Below, piece after piece: positions 48,980 to 59,392 of a DNA stretch of 64,000 bases. The DNA lies in contig JARHVA010001921.1 in assembly GCA_037957365.1 (NCBI GenBank), positions 2,721,501 through 2,785,500 on the forward strand. Reading direction: 5' to 3'. Under the pieces are notes generated by a model, which saw only the letters and a list, made by a program, of their open reading frames with translations, made no database searches and was not told the origin of the DNA. Source of the stretch: Torreya grandis (lineage: Eukaryota; Streptophyta; Pinopsida; Cupressales; Taxaceae). Position numbers and translations under genes: made by a program. Position 1 is the first letter of the stretch. The number at the start of each line of letters is the position of its first letter.

Positions 48980-50186
48980 TATTTTATTATTTTTTGAATA
49001 TTGGATTCATATTCCTAAATAATAAAGGGGCTGAGCAATGTAAATTAGTAAATAAATATGCAATAATTAACCTATTGATTTGTGTAAATAGATTATATTT
49101 TTACCTTTTATAAATATAGTAGGAAGTGAGAGAGATTAAAACTTAGCTTATTCTGGCTAATCTAGACTAAGACAATGTCTGATACTGGAGGAGCAGGATT
49201 GAGAAACAATTAGAAATAGGTTTATCAACTTCATTTCTTGATTGGATAGGACCATCAAAAATAAGACACCTTATTGTTTGACATTGTGGTCTTAATCTAG
49301 AACTATTATCCTGAGGCTAACATCTTTCTAGGTTTTGTTCGAAATGACTATGTTACCTTGTCACTAATATTTTAGGGTCTAGGACCTTGCAAAACTCATT
49401 GTGTGCCTATTTTAATCTTTAAAACTTGTAGGATCTCCTAGTGCTTGAACTTGAATGCTAACTTGGGAAAGAGAGAGAAGGGGTTAGTGTGTAAAGGATA
49501 TACTAGATGCATGTCACACCCCATGTGTGGGCACACTACCCACATACTAATACTCTAAAGAGGGATAAGGATAATGTAGTTCTCCCATTGAAGTGCTTGG
49601 TGCAATTTGTGTATGATCAGTGTAACTAGAATGAAAAATTATATATGCTTTAGCTGGCTATGGACTAGTGTAATAACTTTAGTAGGCTTTGAATAATATT
49701 GAAAGGTTATAAACAAAGAATAGGGAGGAGCGATTGAGTTTACTTGCTTTTATTCTTGCATCTCTCTTGAAAATGAGTGTCAACCCTTCTAAATGGACTT
49801 TAAATGGAATTTTATAGGGAAATAGATGATTGTGGGTTATATGAATTCATGTTAGGTTGACAAGGGAAAAGATAATGAACCAAAATAATCTGACAATTAG
49901 CATAAAAAGTGAACTTGGACAACAGTGCTAAAAATAGGACACCCTAGGTTATAGCACTCATGTCTTATTTGGGCATTGTTTTCCTAAGGGGATGAGACTT
50001 AGGGGGATGGATCTGGGCCTAAAAGGGTTGCCTAGGTCTAAAAAGGCTAAGTCCAAAAAGCTTTGGATGATTGGGAATCAGTGAAAGAAGTAGCCTAGAA
50101 TGGTTATGTGAGCCAACAAGAGGACCTATAGATTAGGTGTCATAGCCATACGAAAGTTATATAATTTCACATTTTACATGACTACA
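48980..50186 (-). repeat. Gyp-4 3' LTR (left copy)
   Basis: Aligns with 60070-61225 from TATTCCTAAATAATAAAGGG through CACACCCCATGTGTGGGCACA to GGATTAGGTGT. The right edge at 50186 is fixed by the polypurine tract and LTR start TGTAGTCATG on the minus strand. The inverted GTGTGGGGTACACACC-like element in the middle (CACCCCATGTGTGGG) is kept in both copies. Confidence 0.88.
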
Positions 50187-50203
50187 TTTGCCCCCACTTT
50201 ATT
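50187..50203 (-). other. Gyp-4 polypurine tract
   Basis: Minus strand AAAGTGGGGGCAAA, directly before TGTAGTCATG. Same junction type as Tat-2 and Tat-3. Confidence 0.8.
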
Positions 50204-53200
50204 CTAGTGATGTAGCAAATCAAAATACTAGGATATAGAAAAATAATAAGCATGCCTAAACTTACCTGTAAGAGAGAAGTTCATGAAGTTGTGTGATGTT
50301 GGATGCACAGAGGGAAAGCACACTGTGAATTGTGAATCTATAATGAAAACATAAAGTAGATAAGTTCTTACTAGATATGTTATATCTAAAATAAGAATGT
50401 ACAAGAGTTGAGTAAGAGGAAGAGAAAGGAATAAATACACCTCACTAGGTATGTGAACCAATACAAAACTTATTGTGATGCTGAAATGTGATGGATGATG
50501 TTGAGTGTGTGTTGAATCAAGAGTAATATCGTGAATAGAGTTGATTACTTAATTCCTCAAAAAGTGACTCAAGAATGCAAAGGCTATCCCTTTATCTCCA
50601 TCATTTCTAACCATGTGAAGTTAATGAATCATGCATGTGCTAATCGATGTATAGACTATGTGTCTAATCCCTCTAAATAGGTCACTCAAGAATACAAAGG
50701 TTAGCTAGACATTTGGATCCATCATTGCCCCATGAAGTAAAGCTATGAAGTAATATTGGTATAGAATAGATGTCATATGAGATGGCTCATGGATCCCATG
50801 GATGTGCTAAAAATTTGACAATATGGCATGGATAACCTAAATGTGTGATGGAAACTAGGCCACTCTTGGCCATTTTGAAAGATGGAGGTTAGGCTTGTAA
50901 GAAAGCTTCTCCAAAACTGATGCAAAATACTTATGTGAAAGCCAACTTGGGAATTTGGGTACTCAGAAAGATAATTTTGTATAAAATTTTAACTCAAATG
51001 TGATTCTAACCACCTATAGATGGAGTAAGGTATGTAATTGTTGAGAATGCCTAGAATAAAACTAAACTTAGAAAGAAAAGAAGATCAATATGCCATGCAC
51101 ATTGCTCCTAATCACGGATGTCTAGAACATGGATTCTAATTTGGAAGTTATGCCAACTACCTAATCTAAATTGAAAGTAAGAACCATCATGTCGTGTATG
51201 ATAACCCACTGTATCTGAGAAAACTATACTAAAACTACTAAATTTGACTGATCTAGAAGTGCAAAACCTATCCCTAAATTAAAATTTTTGCCTGTTCCTA
51301 GAAACCCTGAGTGTTTTTATACCTAGATAAGAGCACCAAAATGTGTACACCCCTATTTTTGGTGATATTATCCATTTATGTAACTATTATTTGATATGAA
51401 AACTGACTATTGATCTTAAACTATCATTATTTTTCTGCTCTAGTTTGACCAATTTGACCTTTGTATTTTGTACTGAGTGTTTTGAATTTTGTTTAAACTA
51501 TTAGGAGGTTTGCTCTCTGTGATAAACCCCTATTTGATGCCCCCTCTTATGAGGGTAGGAATGATGAACCTACAATGACTACCCTCAAAATAAAAGAGTC
51601 TTTCAAATGTGTTAAACTATATAGATATGTGATATAGCATTGATATTTGACAAGATATCTTTAGATATAACAATGTTTATATTAAGAGATTATTATATCA
51701 ATAGAGGTATGCCTAGATAGATATAACATTATGAAATCATGCACATGATACTGAACTAGACTGGTAATTTTAGATATTAGTTATTAGTTGTTAGTTTGTT
51801 AGTAAGCATGGAGGGATGGAGCATGATGTCTATCATGGCATTCAAAAAGCAAGATAAATGCATGATTAGAATCATGGAATTACACATAGTGAGGAGAAAA
51901 CAAGCAAAAAAGCATACAGAACAAGAATTAAAAAACATACAAGGGTGCCAAAGGGGCCATACAAATAAAAGACATGGGTACATGTCCCTCAAACCAGAAA
52001 GTAAGCATACAAAGCATGTTCAAATGCCACATACACATACAAGTGAACAAGAAAAGTTGGCACGAGGGCCGCAAGCACATGAAAAGTATAAATAAAGGAC
52101 ATTGGTAGATGTCCTAAATCACACACATGAATAGAAGAAAAAGACATTGGAAAATATCCTAAGGCACAAATAGGAGACAAGCTAAAACTAGAAATGCAAT
52201 CACACAAGCTACGCTAAGCAAGGAATGAAAGCAAGAGTAAGACTAGAAGATATAAACACATCTAACTAATCAAAGCAAATGTGAATGTATGTAAAACATG
52301 TGTAGTAAAATATTAGGTATATGTTAAGAAATACATAAGTGTTAGGTACTAGTGATATGTTGATGTAGTAATCTATGTAATCTAGTAAGTAATGTGCATC
52401 AGTATGATAACTCAGAGTGTGTAGTGCAGGAATGACATAACTTGGATGGTGTAGTCATGTAGAAGATGCCCCCAGTGGGTGTGTATATTGATGTATGTCT
52501 ACAATGTATAAGTATAAATTCCCCCTCTATGGGTAGAGTGAACCAATCAAAGAGTTGGATGTCACTACACACACTAAAAGAAGATCAAGTGAAGCATGGT
52601 TATGTAGATAAATCGACATACAATAGCATGAAACAAAAAATTTAAGTCCTATCATGATGGTAGTAATGTAAACATGGATGATGCATACAATCAAAAAATG
52701 TATTTGGTGTTATTGATATATTATATTGAATATTTTTGTATTATGAAGTGTTATATTATTTTTGTATTTTTAAAAATATTTGAACTATGTACAATCAAGT
52801 AGGAGATAATATGTATAATCAATGTTGGAAAGAAATGATATTAATTGATGAGTCTCAGATGAGACCCCTTGTCATGGTGTCCTATATCAAATAATGGGAT
52901 CATGCGTGATCATGAAGGCACGATGGAGTGTCTAAAATTATGAAGCTAAAATCTATGTATGTTGTAACTACTTTGAAATATCTAAAGTGGAAACTGAATG
53001 TGGGGTCCCCCTATGACTCTGAGAAGTAGATGAAACTATAGGGCTCTTAGGGACTGATATAAAAGTAGGAGAGGAAGCTCTATGAATGTGTGCTCTTTAT
53101 GTAGCTATATGAGACCACAATGTAACTTATCTAGGTGTGAACACTATAGCTGGAAGCTATCTAAAATATTGAAACTATGGGGGTCTATGGACCCTCTGTA

Positions 53201-53400
53201 CTAGTGATGGATGTTATAACTATGGCTGGATCAAAATTGGAAGCTATAATAAAACTGGAGGAGAAGCTAAAAGTGATGGGAGAATTAGAGCTAGTAACTT
53301 GAAGCTGGTAGATGGCTCTAAAAAGGGGAGTGGTAACTCATAAGGAACTATGCTAACTATAATAACATGAATGAATTCCATGCATCTATTAACTATAGAA
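50204..53400 (-). other. Gyp-4 interior without pol, with small repeats
   Basis: No recognised domain. Direct repeats include T(G/C)ACTCAAGAAT(G/A)CAAAGG at 50565 and 50682 (117 apart), and three related 40-45-base units near 51969, 52096 and 52139 (AAAGACATTGG...ATGTCCTAA). The 99-codon plus-strand frame at 51796-52095 is Lys/His/Gln rich and lies over these repeats; I treat it as chance. Confidence 0.5.
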
Positions 53401-53870
53401 GGTACTACCCTAATTTTTTGAGTCCATGGTCAACCAATTAATATGTCAAAAACTCATGCACTAGGAACTATAGTGAATGGTGTGGCCACATATGTAGGAC
53501 CAACCTATAATGGAAGTACTATCTCTCCCAATGAATTTTGTATATGCCCACTGAAACCACTAATAACTATGTCTATCAGAGTGATATCCTACTTTGAATA
53601 ACTCAAATTTTGTAGAAGTGTGAAAATGTATATGTTAAGACTAGAACCATTGTCGATGAGTACATTGTGAATAGGTTGATTCTAAATATGTTCTCTATTA
53701 AATAGTGCATTGTAACCTATATTATCCTTGATAATATCATGGTTATAAAAATATATCGAAGGCCTAGATATAATTCTAGACTCATACACCCCTATCATAC
53801 CACTCAAAGGATGTGATTCCACTGAAGGTTCTTGGTATGTATGGTGAACACTTGATGTGTCCCCTTGTTC
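53401..53870 (-). pseudogene. Gyp-4 protease (broken)
   Basis: The minus strand at about 53662-53640 reads VLIDNGSSLNIYTF, the gypsy protease active site with Asp and Gly present and Asn between them (D-N-G is a common plant variant). About 60 codons on, across a stop and a frameshift, ATPFTIVPSA, then VFDILIG and PWT give the closing D-I-L-(I/L)-G-R-P-W motif, with a stop at Arg. Upstream, HPLSGMIGVYESRIISRP is the usual Gag-protease junction region. Confidence 0.78.
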
Positions 53871-54552
53871 TTGTTTAGATTGTTGTGGAAATGGATCTAA
53901 AAAAAATTCAAAGATTTATGCTATGTTTATTTTTCATTTGGAGGCTCAATTGAAGTGTCCAGATCAAGTAGATTATCATCTATCAATTATTGCATCTTAT
54001 GTAACAAACTAATGCATTTGTTTGTGGTGTGGCCTGGTACCTTGTGAAAATCACAAAATACACGCTGATCATATCCCTGTGGAAGAGGCTTTTCTAGATC
54101 TACTTATTAGATAGGAGGGAAAGTGATGATGTTACATTCCAATAACTGATGTAAAATCTTGGCCAGAGAAACTGATAGATTGGTAAATTCATGAGGAGGT
54201 GTTAATAGAACAACATGTTGAGGGGGCTCAGAAGCCACATTAACTATTGGTTGGTTATGATTCTTATTATCATTGATTTTGACCTTGTATCGGACTTTGT
54301 TGTTACTCTTATTATTTATGTCTGGGATACTTAAATACTTAAGTTTTCCCATTGAAATTAGCTTGACTTCTCTTCTTTTGAGTGTATGACACAATTCAAT
54401 GAAATAAGAGAATATTTTGAACATAATAGATTCATGCAGTGTTGGTAGAAGGCTCTATTTGAAGATGCCCTATAACTCTTGATCAACCATGGGGCTAGTT
54501 AACTTAGCCAGAATAGTATTGTATCTAAGAACATAATACATGAGAGGCTCAT
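53871..54552 (-). pseudogene. Gyp-4 gag, 3' part (after the Copia-2 insertion)
   Basis: Continues the gag interrupted at the CTCAT target. PLMYYVLRYNTILAKLTSP, immediately left of Copia-2, is the C-terminal half of the gag core. The open piece 54107-54424 follows (FSYFIELCHTLKRREVKLIS and HVVLLTPPHEFTNLS). A zinc-finger-like motif at 54014-54055 reads CDFHKVPGHTTNKC, a CX2HX4HX4C arrangement with the GHTT-x-x-C signature of Tat-type gypsy Gag. A few stops only. Confidence 0.8.
54548..54552. other. Target-site duplication CTCAT, left copy
   Basis: CTCAT directly before the 5' LTR of Copia-2 and again at 58691-58695 directly after its 3' LTR. A five-base duplication is the rule for copia integrase. 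Confidence 0.95.
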
Positions 54553-54753
54553 TGTTACAAATATTGTCATTGATGTCAAAGGTCTAGTATTAATGGGGAT
54601 AAAGGCCCCATTGCATTTAATGTTATTTATCTTGGCTAATATGAGTTAATATTTATTTAATATTAACGAATATATTTTTGGTTGTATATGAAACAAAAGA
54701 AGGGCCTATGGAGAAGTCGAAGAGCCATGGGGTAAAGACAAAAGAAGGATGGG

Positions 54754-54987
54754 ATGCATTTTCCCATGAAGAGTCATCTTGGGGAATACCAAGAGTCACC
54801 AAGTGAAGACAAAAGAGTAAGGGCACAATTTCTCATGAAGGGACACTTTGAGGAATATGAAAAGTCACCAAAGATAAGGACAAAAGTTGGAAGGACGTTT
54901 TTGGTCATGAAGGGTCACCACATGACTTTTCAAAGGCTTGAATATGAAGGGTCATCCAAGATTGGTGCCATTTTCCATGAGGATTGA
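54754..54987 (+). other. 77-codon open frame inside the Copia-2 5' LTR, copied at 57789-58022
   Basis: MHFPMKSHLGEYQESPSEDK begins it. The copy in the 3' LTR differs by one residue (Ala24 to Val). The DNA is itself a degenerate tandem repeat of about 70 bases (ATGAAG-G-CA-(T/C)TT...GAATA-C-A-GAGTCACCAA), which explains the repeated MK-x-H-x-x-E-Y-x-x-SP pattern. No known family. Coding status is doubtful. Confidence 0.35.
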
Positions 54988-55027
54988 AGGGTCACAAAGG
55001 GGGAAGGCCAAAGGTCATTTGGAAAGC

Positions 55028-55036
55028 TATAAATAA
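55028..55036 (+). promoter_or_regulatory. TATA-like box in Copia-2 5' LTR
   Basis: CTATAAATAAA, preserved at 58063 in the 3' LTR. It is the best TATA candidate in the LTR, and element transcription would start about 30 bases downstream. Confidence 0.5.
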
Positions 55037-55245
55037 AAGCTTGAGAATCCATTTGTAATATGAGAGATATAGGTTGATTTGATATTGTAATATCTAGCTT
55101 AGAAGAGCAATTGTGAGAGATGAATATGATTTGTATTTGTTATATCTAGCTTAGAAGAGCAAAGGTGAGAGAAAGGAAAGAGATGTTGTATTGAACTATC
55201 ATTTGTTGAGATAACAACATTGAGAGATAGGTGTGTGGTATACAC

Positions 55246-55417
55246 AAAGGGGTTGGTGCTCTTGTGGGTTGGTGCTCACGAATTGTTGTTGGATTGGTGC
55301 TCAGCAAAGGGGTTGGTGCTCCTATGGGTTGGTGCTCACGAATAGTTGTTGGGTTGGTGCTCAGCAAAGGGGTTTGAAGCTCCTGTGGGTTGGTGCTCCT
55401 GTGGGTTTGTTCTCATG
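55246..55417 (+). repeat. 60-bp repeat array in Copia-2 5' LTR, about 3 units
   Basis: Units start at 55246, 55306 and 55366, each AAAGGGGTTGGTGCTC... with an internal second GGGTTGGTGCTCACGAAT and a third GGTTGGTGCTCAGC. The 3' LTR has four starts (58281, 58341, 58385, 58446). Confidence 0.9.
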
Positions 55418-55629
55418 AATATACTTGAGATTGTTCTTCATGGTTTTTCCCACATTGGGTTTCCACGTTATATCTAGTGTCTCTCTCTATCTTGTGTGAT
55501 GTTTAATGTTTGAGATTTATTGCATATCTTGAATGTTTGATTAAGTGGAATTTGATAAAGAGAAAGTTATATAAGATATATGATATATTGATTCACCCCC
55601 CCCTCCTCGTATATCCCGTGCTTAACAAT

Positions 55630-55643
55630 TGGTATCAGAGCAG
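55630..55643 (+). other. Copia-2 primer-binding site, initiator-Met tRNA type
   Basis: TGGTATCAGAGCAG, two bases after the LTR end. TGGTATCAGAGC is the standard complement of plant initiator tRNA-Met. Confidence 0.93.
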
Positions 55644-55696
55644 GTTCTTTTAGAAAGGGTTTAACAGCTTGAAGGTAGATCAAGGAAAAGCACAAG

Positions 55697-56293
55697 ATGG
55701 CCAAGTAGCTACAGAAGGAGAATCAAGAATTGAAATCTATGGTTGAAGCTCTTAAAGAATACGTGTGTATCTTAGATTCTAAGTTGGCTATAGAAGTAAA
55801 AGAAAATAAGATATTTATTCAGGATTTTAAGAATCAATTAGAGGTTACAACTTCAATTTTAACATCAAAAGAAGAAGAGTGTAATCATTTGAAGGTTGAG
55901 TTAGGTTCTTTAAAGGATAATCATGAGAAGCTTATACTCAAGGTTGAAAAAGATCATGAAATATTAGTCCAAGGAAATAAGGATGCAAGTTTTACAGGCA
56001 AATCAAAGAAGCCAATCAGGCAACCCAATGCTTTCAAGTTTTCAAATTCTTTTCATGGCCATTGTTTTGTTTGTCATCATGTTGGTCAAAGGGCAAGAGA
56101 TTGTATGAGGAGAAGTAATGAGTCAAAGGGAGATCTCAGTCACATTCAAGAAAAAGGTATGAGAAATATTGTTTGCTTTTGTTGTCATGAGGTTGGCCAT
56201 ATTGCTAGATTATGTCAAAATAAATTAAAGAGATATTTAAGGTATATCAAAGGATATAGAGACCATAGAAAATATGAGAAAAGACAAATTTAG
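55697..56293 (+). pseudogene. Copia-2 partial gag with two zinc knuckles
   Basis: The original start is probably ATG 55697 (MAK then a stop); the open frame resumes and runs to 56293. The first 90 residues are Lys/Glu/Leu rich with heptad spacing (a likely coiled coil). Zinc knuckle 1 at 56063-56104 is CFVCHHVGQRARDC, with Gln where His is required. Knuckle 2 at 56174-56215 is CFCCHEVGHIARLC, a complete CX2CX4HX4C. The usual N-terminal copia gag domain (FSG-x-NY-x-x-W) is missing, so this is the C-terminal part only. Knuckles bind and package element RNA. Confidence 0.88.
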
Positions 56294-56930
56294 GTTTGGA
56301 GACCTAAAATAGTAAAGGTTGATCAAGTTGAGTTTAAGAGTGAAAATGAATTACTTGCTATAATAGATAAAGAATCAGAAAGGAAGGATTGTGCAGAATC
56401 TCTTGTTACATTTGAGCATGAGCTTTGTCAAGATAAGATAGTTGCAAAAGTTGAGAAGATGAATAACATCATAAGTGATAAGGTTAGTAAGTTAAAAAGG
56501 TTAGACAAGCTTAAATAGATTCTAAGAGAAAAACACAAGAAGATCAAGGAAGAAATAGAGGAGATATGGGAATCTCCTGAGATTTGTTTGTAGGACCCTT
56601 TTATGTGGGGGTGTCTCTTCTAGGCTTCAAGGATACACTTTTAATAAAACTGAAGCATGGTGGATGCTATTGGGTCTTGTCTATGTTGCATGACAAGAAG
56701 GTGAGTTGGCAGATTAATTTGTATATCTTTTGAGGGAATATATTTTTTAAAGAAAATTTTGCATCAGTATTATGATTCATGCAAATGCAGTGTTTTAAAG
56801 TGTTTTAAATGATTATGGTCACACAAAAGTAGAATTTTGAAAAAGAGCTAACAGTTTCAGAAAGAAAGAAAAGGATACTCATGCAGATTCAATCAAGGAG
56901 GATCAATGTTTCAAATCTCCATTCATCAGG
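56294..56930 (+). other. Copia-2 degenerate gag tail and linker
   Basis: Lys/Glu-rich reading continues past the stop at 56293 (KNEELLAI-like and KVSKLKRLDKLK pieces) to about 56580 with stops, then AT-rich non-coding sequence. This is likely the Gag-protease linker of the parent element. Confidence 0.5.
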
Positions 56931-57221
56931 AAGAAGATTTTATGTTCGTTGATAGCGGATGTTTGAAGCATATGACAGGAGATAAGACTAAATAAGATCA
57001 ATGGTGGCATAGTGAAATTTGAAGATAAAACCACTACCAGGATAGCTGGAAAAGGTACTTTGAGTTTGGATAATGGTAGAACTAAGACTAAAAATGTTTT
57101 GTATGTAAAAGGTCTTAAGCATAATCTATTGAGTGTTAGTCAAATATGTCATCAAGGATATACATTTATAAGTTTCATAAAGAAGGTTGTGAGATTAGAA
57201 GAAAAGATTCAAATGAGTTGA
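56931..57221 (+). pseudogene. Copia-2 protease and gag-pre-integrase fragment
   Basis: FVDSGCLKHMTGDK at about 56945-56986 is the copia protease active site with D-S-G intact. After a frameshift, open piece 57012-57221 reads KGTLSLDNGRTKTKNVLYVK and GLKHNLLSVSQICHQGY, the gag-pre-integrase stretch. Beyond 57221 a few codons of the following region remain and then the sequence jumps to the 3' untranslated part, so integrase, RT and RNase H were deleted as one block. Confidence 0.9.
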
Positions 57222-57573
57222 TTGCAGATGCTCAAAGGATAGGGGAAATGTGTATGTATTGTCAGATATCTTCTTAAAGGCACAAGCAAAGGATACATTC
57301 AAAGATTAGCAAGAGGAGTTGGGAGTAATTTCTATTACTTCATACCATTGATGTTCATCATCAAGTGAGGGGGAGCTAAGTGTTAGCTCCAGGTAGGCCC
57401 TTTGTCATTGATGTCAAAGGGGGAGAATAACAAGTACATGTACAAGTGCATAAAATAGGGACAGGAAAAAGGTACAGGTTGTTATAGTAAGGGGGAGTTA
57501 TTGTATGTTTTTAGATGACAGTATGTGCAGGTGATAGAATGTGGCAGTTTCAGGATTGAGGTTGCCATCAATG

Positions 57574-57587
57574 ACAAAGGGGGAGAT
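57574..57587 (+). other. Copia-2 polypurine tract
   Basis: ACAAAGGGGGAGAT directly precedes the 3' LTR TGTTGG. A similar CAAAGGGGGAGAA occurs about 160 bases upstream (57416-57428), as often seen in copia 3' untranslated regions. Confidence 0.88.
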
Positions 57588-58690
57588 TGTTGGAAATATT
57601 GTCATTAATGTCAAAGGTCTAGTATTATTGGTGATAAAGGGCCCATTGCATTTAATGTTGTTTATCTTGGCTAATGTGAGTTAATATTTATTTAATATTA
57701 ATGAATATATTTTTGGTTGCATATGAGATCAAAGAAGGGCCCATGGAGAAGTTGAAGAGCCATGAGGTAAAGATAAAAGAAGGATGGGATGCATTTTCCC
57801 ATGAAGAGTCATCTTGGGGAATACCAAGAGTCACCAAGTGAAGACAAAAGAGTAAGGGTGCAATTTCTCATGAAGGGACACTTTGAGGAATATGAAAAGT
57901 CACCAAAGATAAGGACAAAAGTGGGAAGGACATTTTTGGTCATGAAAGGTCACCACATGACTTTTCAAAGGCTTGAATATGAAGGGTCATCCAAGATTGG
58001 TGCCATTTTCCATGAGGATTGAAGGGTCACAAAGGGGGAAGGCCAAAGGTCATTTGGAAAGCTATAAATAAAGGCTTGAGAAGCCATTTGTAATATGAGA
58101 GATAGAGGTTGATTTGATATTGTAATATCTAGCTTAGAAGAGCAATTGTGAGAGATGAATATGATTTGTATTTGTTATATCTAACTTAGAAGAGCAAAGG
58201 TGAGAGAAAGGAAAGAGATGTTGTATTGAACTATCATTTGTTGAGATAGCAACATTGAGAGATAGGTGTGTGGTATTCACAAAGGGGTCGGTGCTCCTGT
58301 GGGTTGGTGCTCACAAATTGTTGTTGGGTTGGTGCTTGGCAAAGGGGTTGGTGTTCATGAATAGTTGTTGGGTTGGTGCTCGACAAAGGGGTTTGAATCT
58401 CATGTGGGTTGGTGCTCACGAATTGTAGTTGGGTTGGTACTCGGTAAAGGGGTATGGTGCTCCTGTGGGTTTGTTCTCATGAATATACTTGAGATTGTTC
58501 TCTGTGGTTTTTTCCACATTGGGTTTCCACGTTATATCTGGTGTCTCTCTCTATCTTGTGTGATATTTATTATTTTAGTTTTATTACATATCTTGAATGT
58601 TTGATTAAGTGGAATTTGATAAAGGGAAAGTTATATAAGATATATGATATACTGATTCACCCCCCCTCTTAGTATATCTCATGCTTAACA
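57588..58690 (+). repeat. Copia-2 3' LTR
   Basis: Starts TGTTGGAAATATT and ends ATGCTTAACA, followed by CTCAT. Longer than the 5' copy, mainly because its 60-bp array has an additional unit. Carries the second copy of the 77-codon frame (57789-58022) and of the TATA-like box (58063). Confidence 0.96.
58281..58490 (+). repeat. 60-bp repeat array in Copia-2 3' LTR, 4 units
   Basis: Unit starts at 58281, 58341, 58385 and 58446. The second unit is shortened to 44 bases. Copy number and order differ from the 5' LTR although flanking LTR sequence is nearly the same. Confidence 0.88.
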
Positions 58691-59392
58691 CTCATTTGAC
58701 CTTTGTAACTATTGTGCAATATATGCATATGAAACCTTATCACCAATATTGATACTGAAATGTGCTAGGAACATGTCTACTAAAGGATTGAATGTTGTGA
58801 CTAATTGATTCGATAGACTATAAAACCATTGTAAAGAATAATCCTTTAGGCTCCATGGAAATAGCTTGGTAAGTAACTAGTCATTGGGTACATAATCCAA
58901 GCATGCTATGTGAAAAGATCTCAAATATGTCTCTAGATCACCCTTACCATCACAAAGAGTAAGCTTGGGCTAAACAAAACATTATGGCAAGGGTGTAGAA
59001 GTAGTATGATATGTCAATGGTGTATGCAGAAGAGAAAAAATATCCAAAGCCTATGTAGGTCCAGCGGTACCTTGCTCAAGATGTTGCACCTTGGATTGAA
59101 GAGATCTTATCTCTTGGACAAGGGCTACCACATCAGGAGATATGGATACACTAGTTAAAATTGGTGGCATGAAAGAAGGTTGGGCTGCTATAGGGGGTTG
59201 TTGAGATATAGTTGCCCCTATAGTGTTATTTGCAACTGGCTACTTTGTGGTTTGAGAAGATTACCCATTGGTTATTTTTTTCTATTCTTCTTTTAAAATT
59301 ATAAGCATGTCATCTTGCATATCTAGATGTTTGGTGAAGAGTTCTCAAAGTTCTTTTTTATCAGTTTCATCAAAACACGTATATTGAGCCAT
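58691..59392 (-). pseudogene. Gyp-4 gag, 5' part (before the Copia-2 insertion)
   Basis: The start at 59392 (minus) reads MAQYTCFDETDKKEL, then a stop, and ELFTKHLDMQDDMLIIL. The first part is charged and probably helical. Near the insertion, LKDYSLQWFYSLSNQL and PLVDMFLAHFSINIG match the retrotransposon gag domain (A-x-x-W-F-x-x-L...F...FL-x-x-F). The reading frame meets 54552 in phase if Copia-2 and one CTCAT are ignored, confirming a single interrupted gene. Three or more stops predate or postdate the insertion. Confidence 0.85.

Larger units (their letters stand above)
54553..55627 (+). repeat. Copia-2 5' LTR
   Basis: Starts TGTTACAAATATT and ends GTGCTTAACA, the inner end fixed by the primer site. 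It contains a tandem-repeat-encoded open frame (54754-54987), a TATA-like box at 55028 and a 60-bp repeat array at 55246-55417. The first 200 bases differ from the 3' copy at roughly one base in 12; the rest is closer. Confidence 0.96.
54553..58690 (+). mobile_element. Copia-2: young, internally deleted Ty1/copia retrotransposon, 4.1 kb
   Basis: Two near-identical LTRs (1075 and 1103 bp, TGTT...AACA), initiator-Met-type primer site, polypurine tract and a perfect CTCAT target duplication define it completely. The 1.96 kb interior holds a partial gag with two zinc knuckles, a protease/gag-pre-integrase piece, then 3' untranslated sequence. Integrase, RT and RNase H are absent, as is the N-terminal gag domain. 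It therefore moved, or was deleted, as a non-autonomous copy. LTR identity is clearly higher than for any other pair here, so it is the youngest datable insertion. Confidence 0.96.

Noticed and set aside
51796..52095. 99-codon plus frame in Gyp-4
   Set aside because: Lys/His/Gln-rich translation of A-rich repeat sequence; no family features, and the opposite strand is equally open.
55246..55417. CRISPR-like array
   Set aside because: Contiguous 60-bp units without unique spacers, in a plant retrotransposon LTR; a minisatellite.
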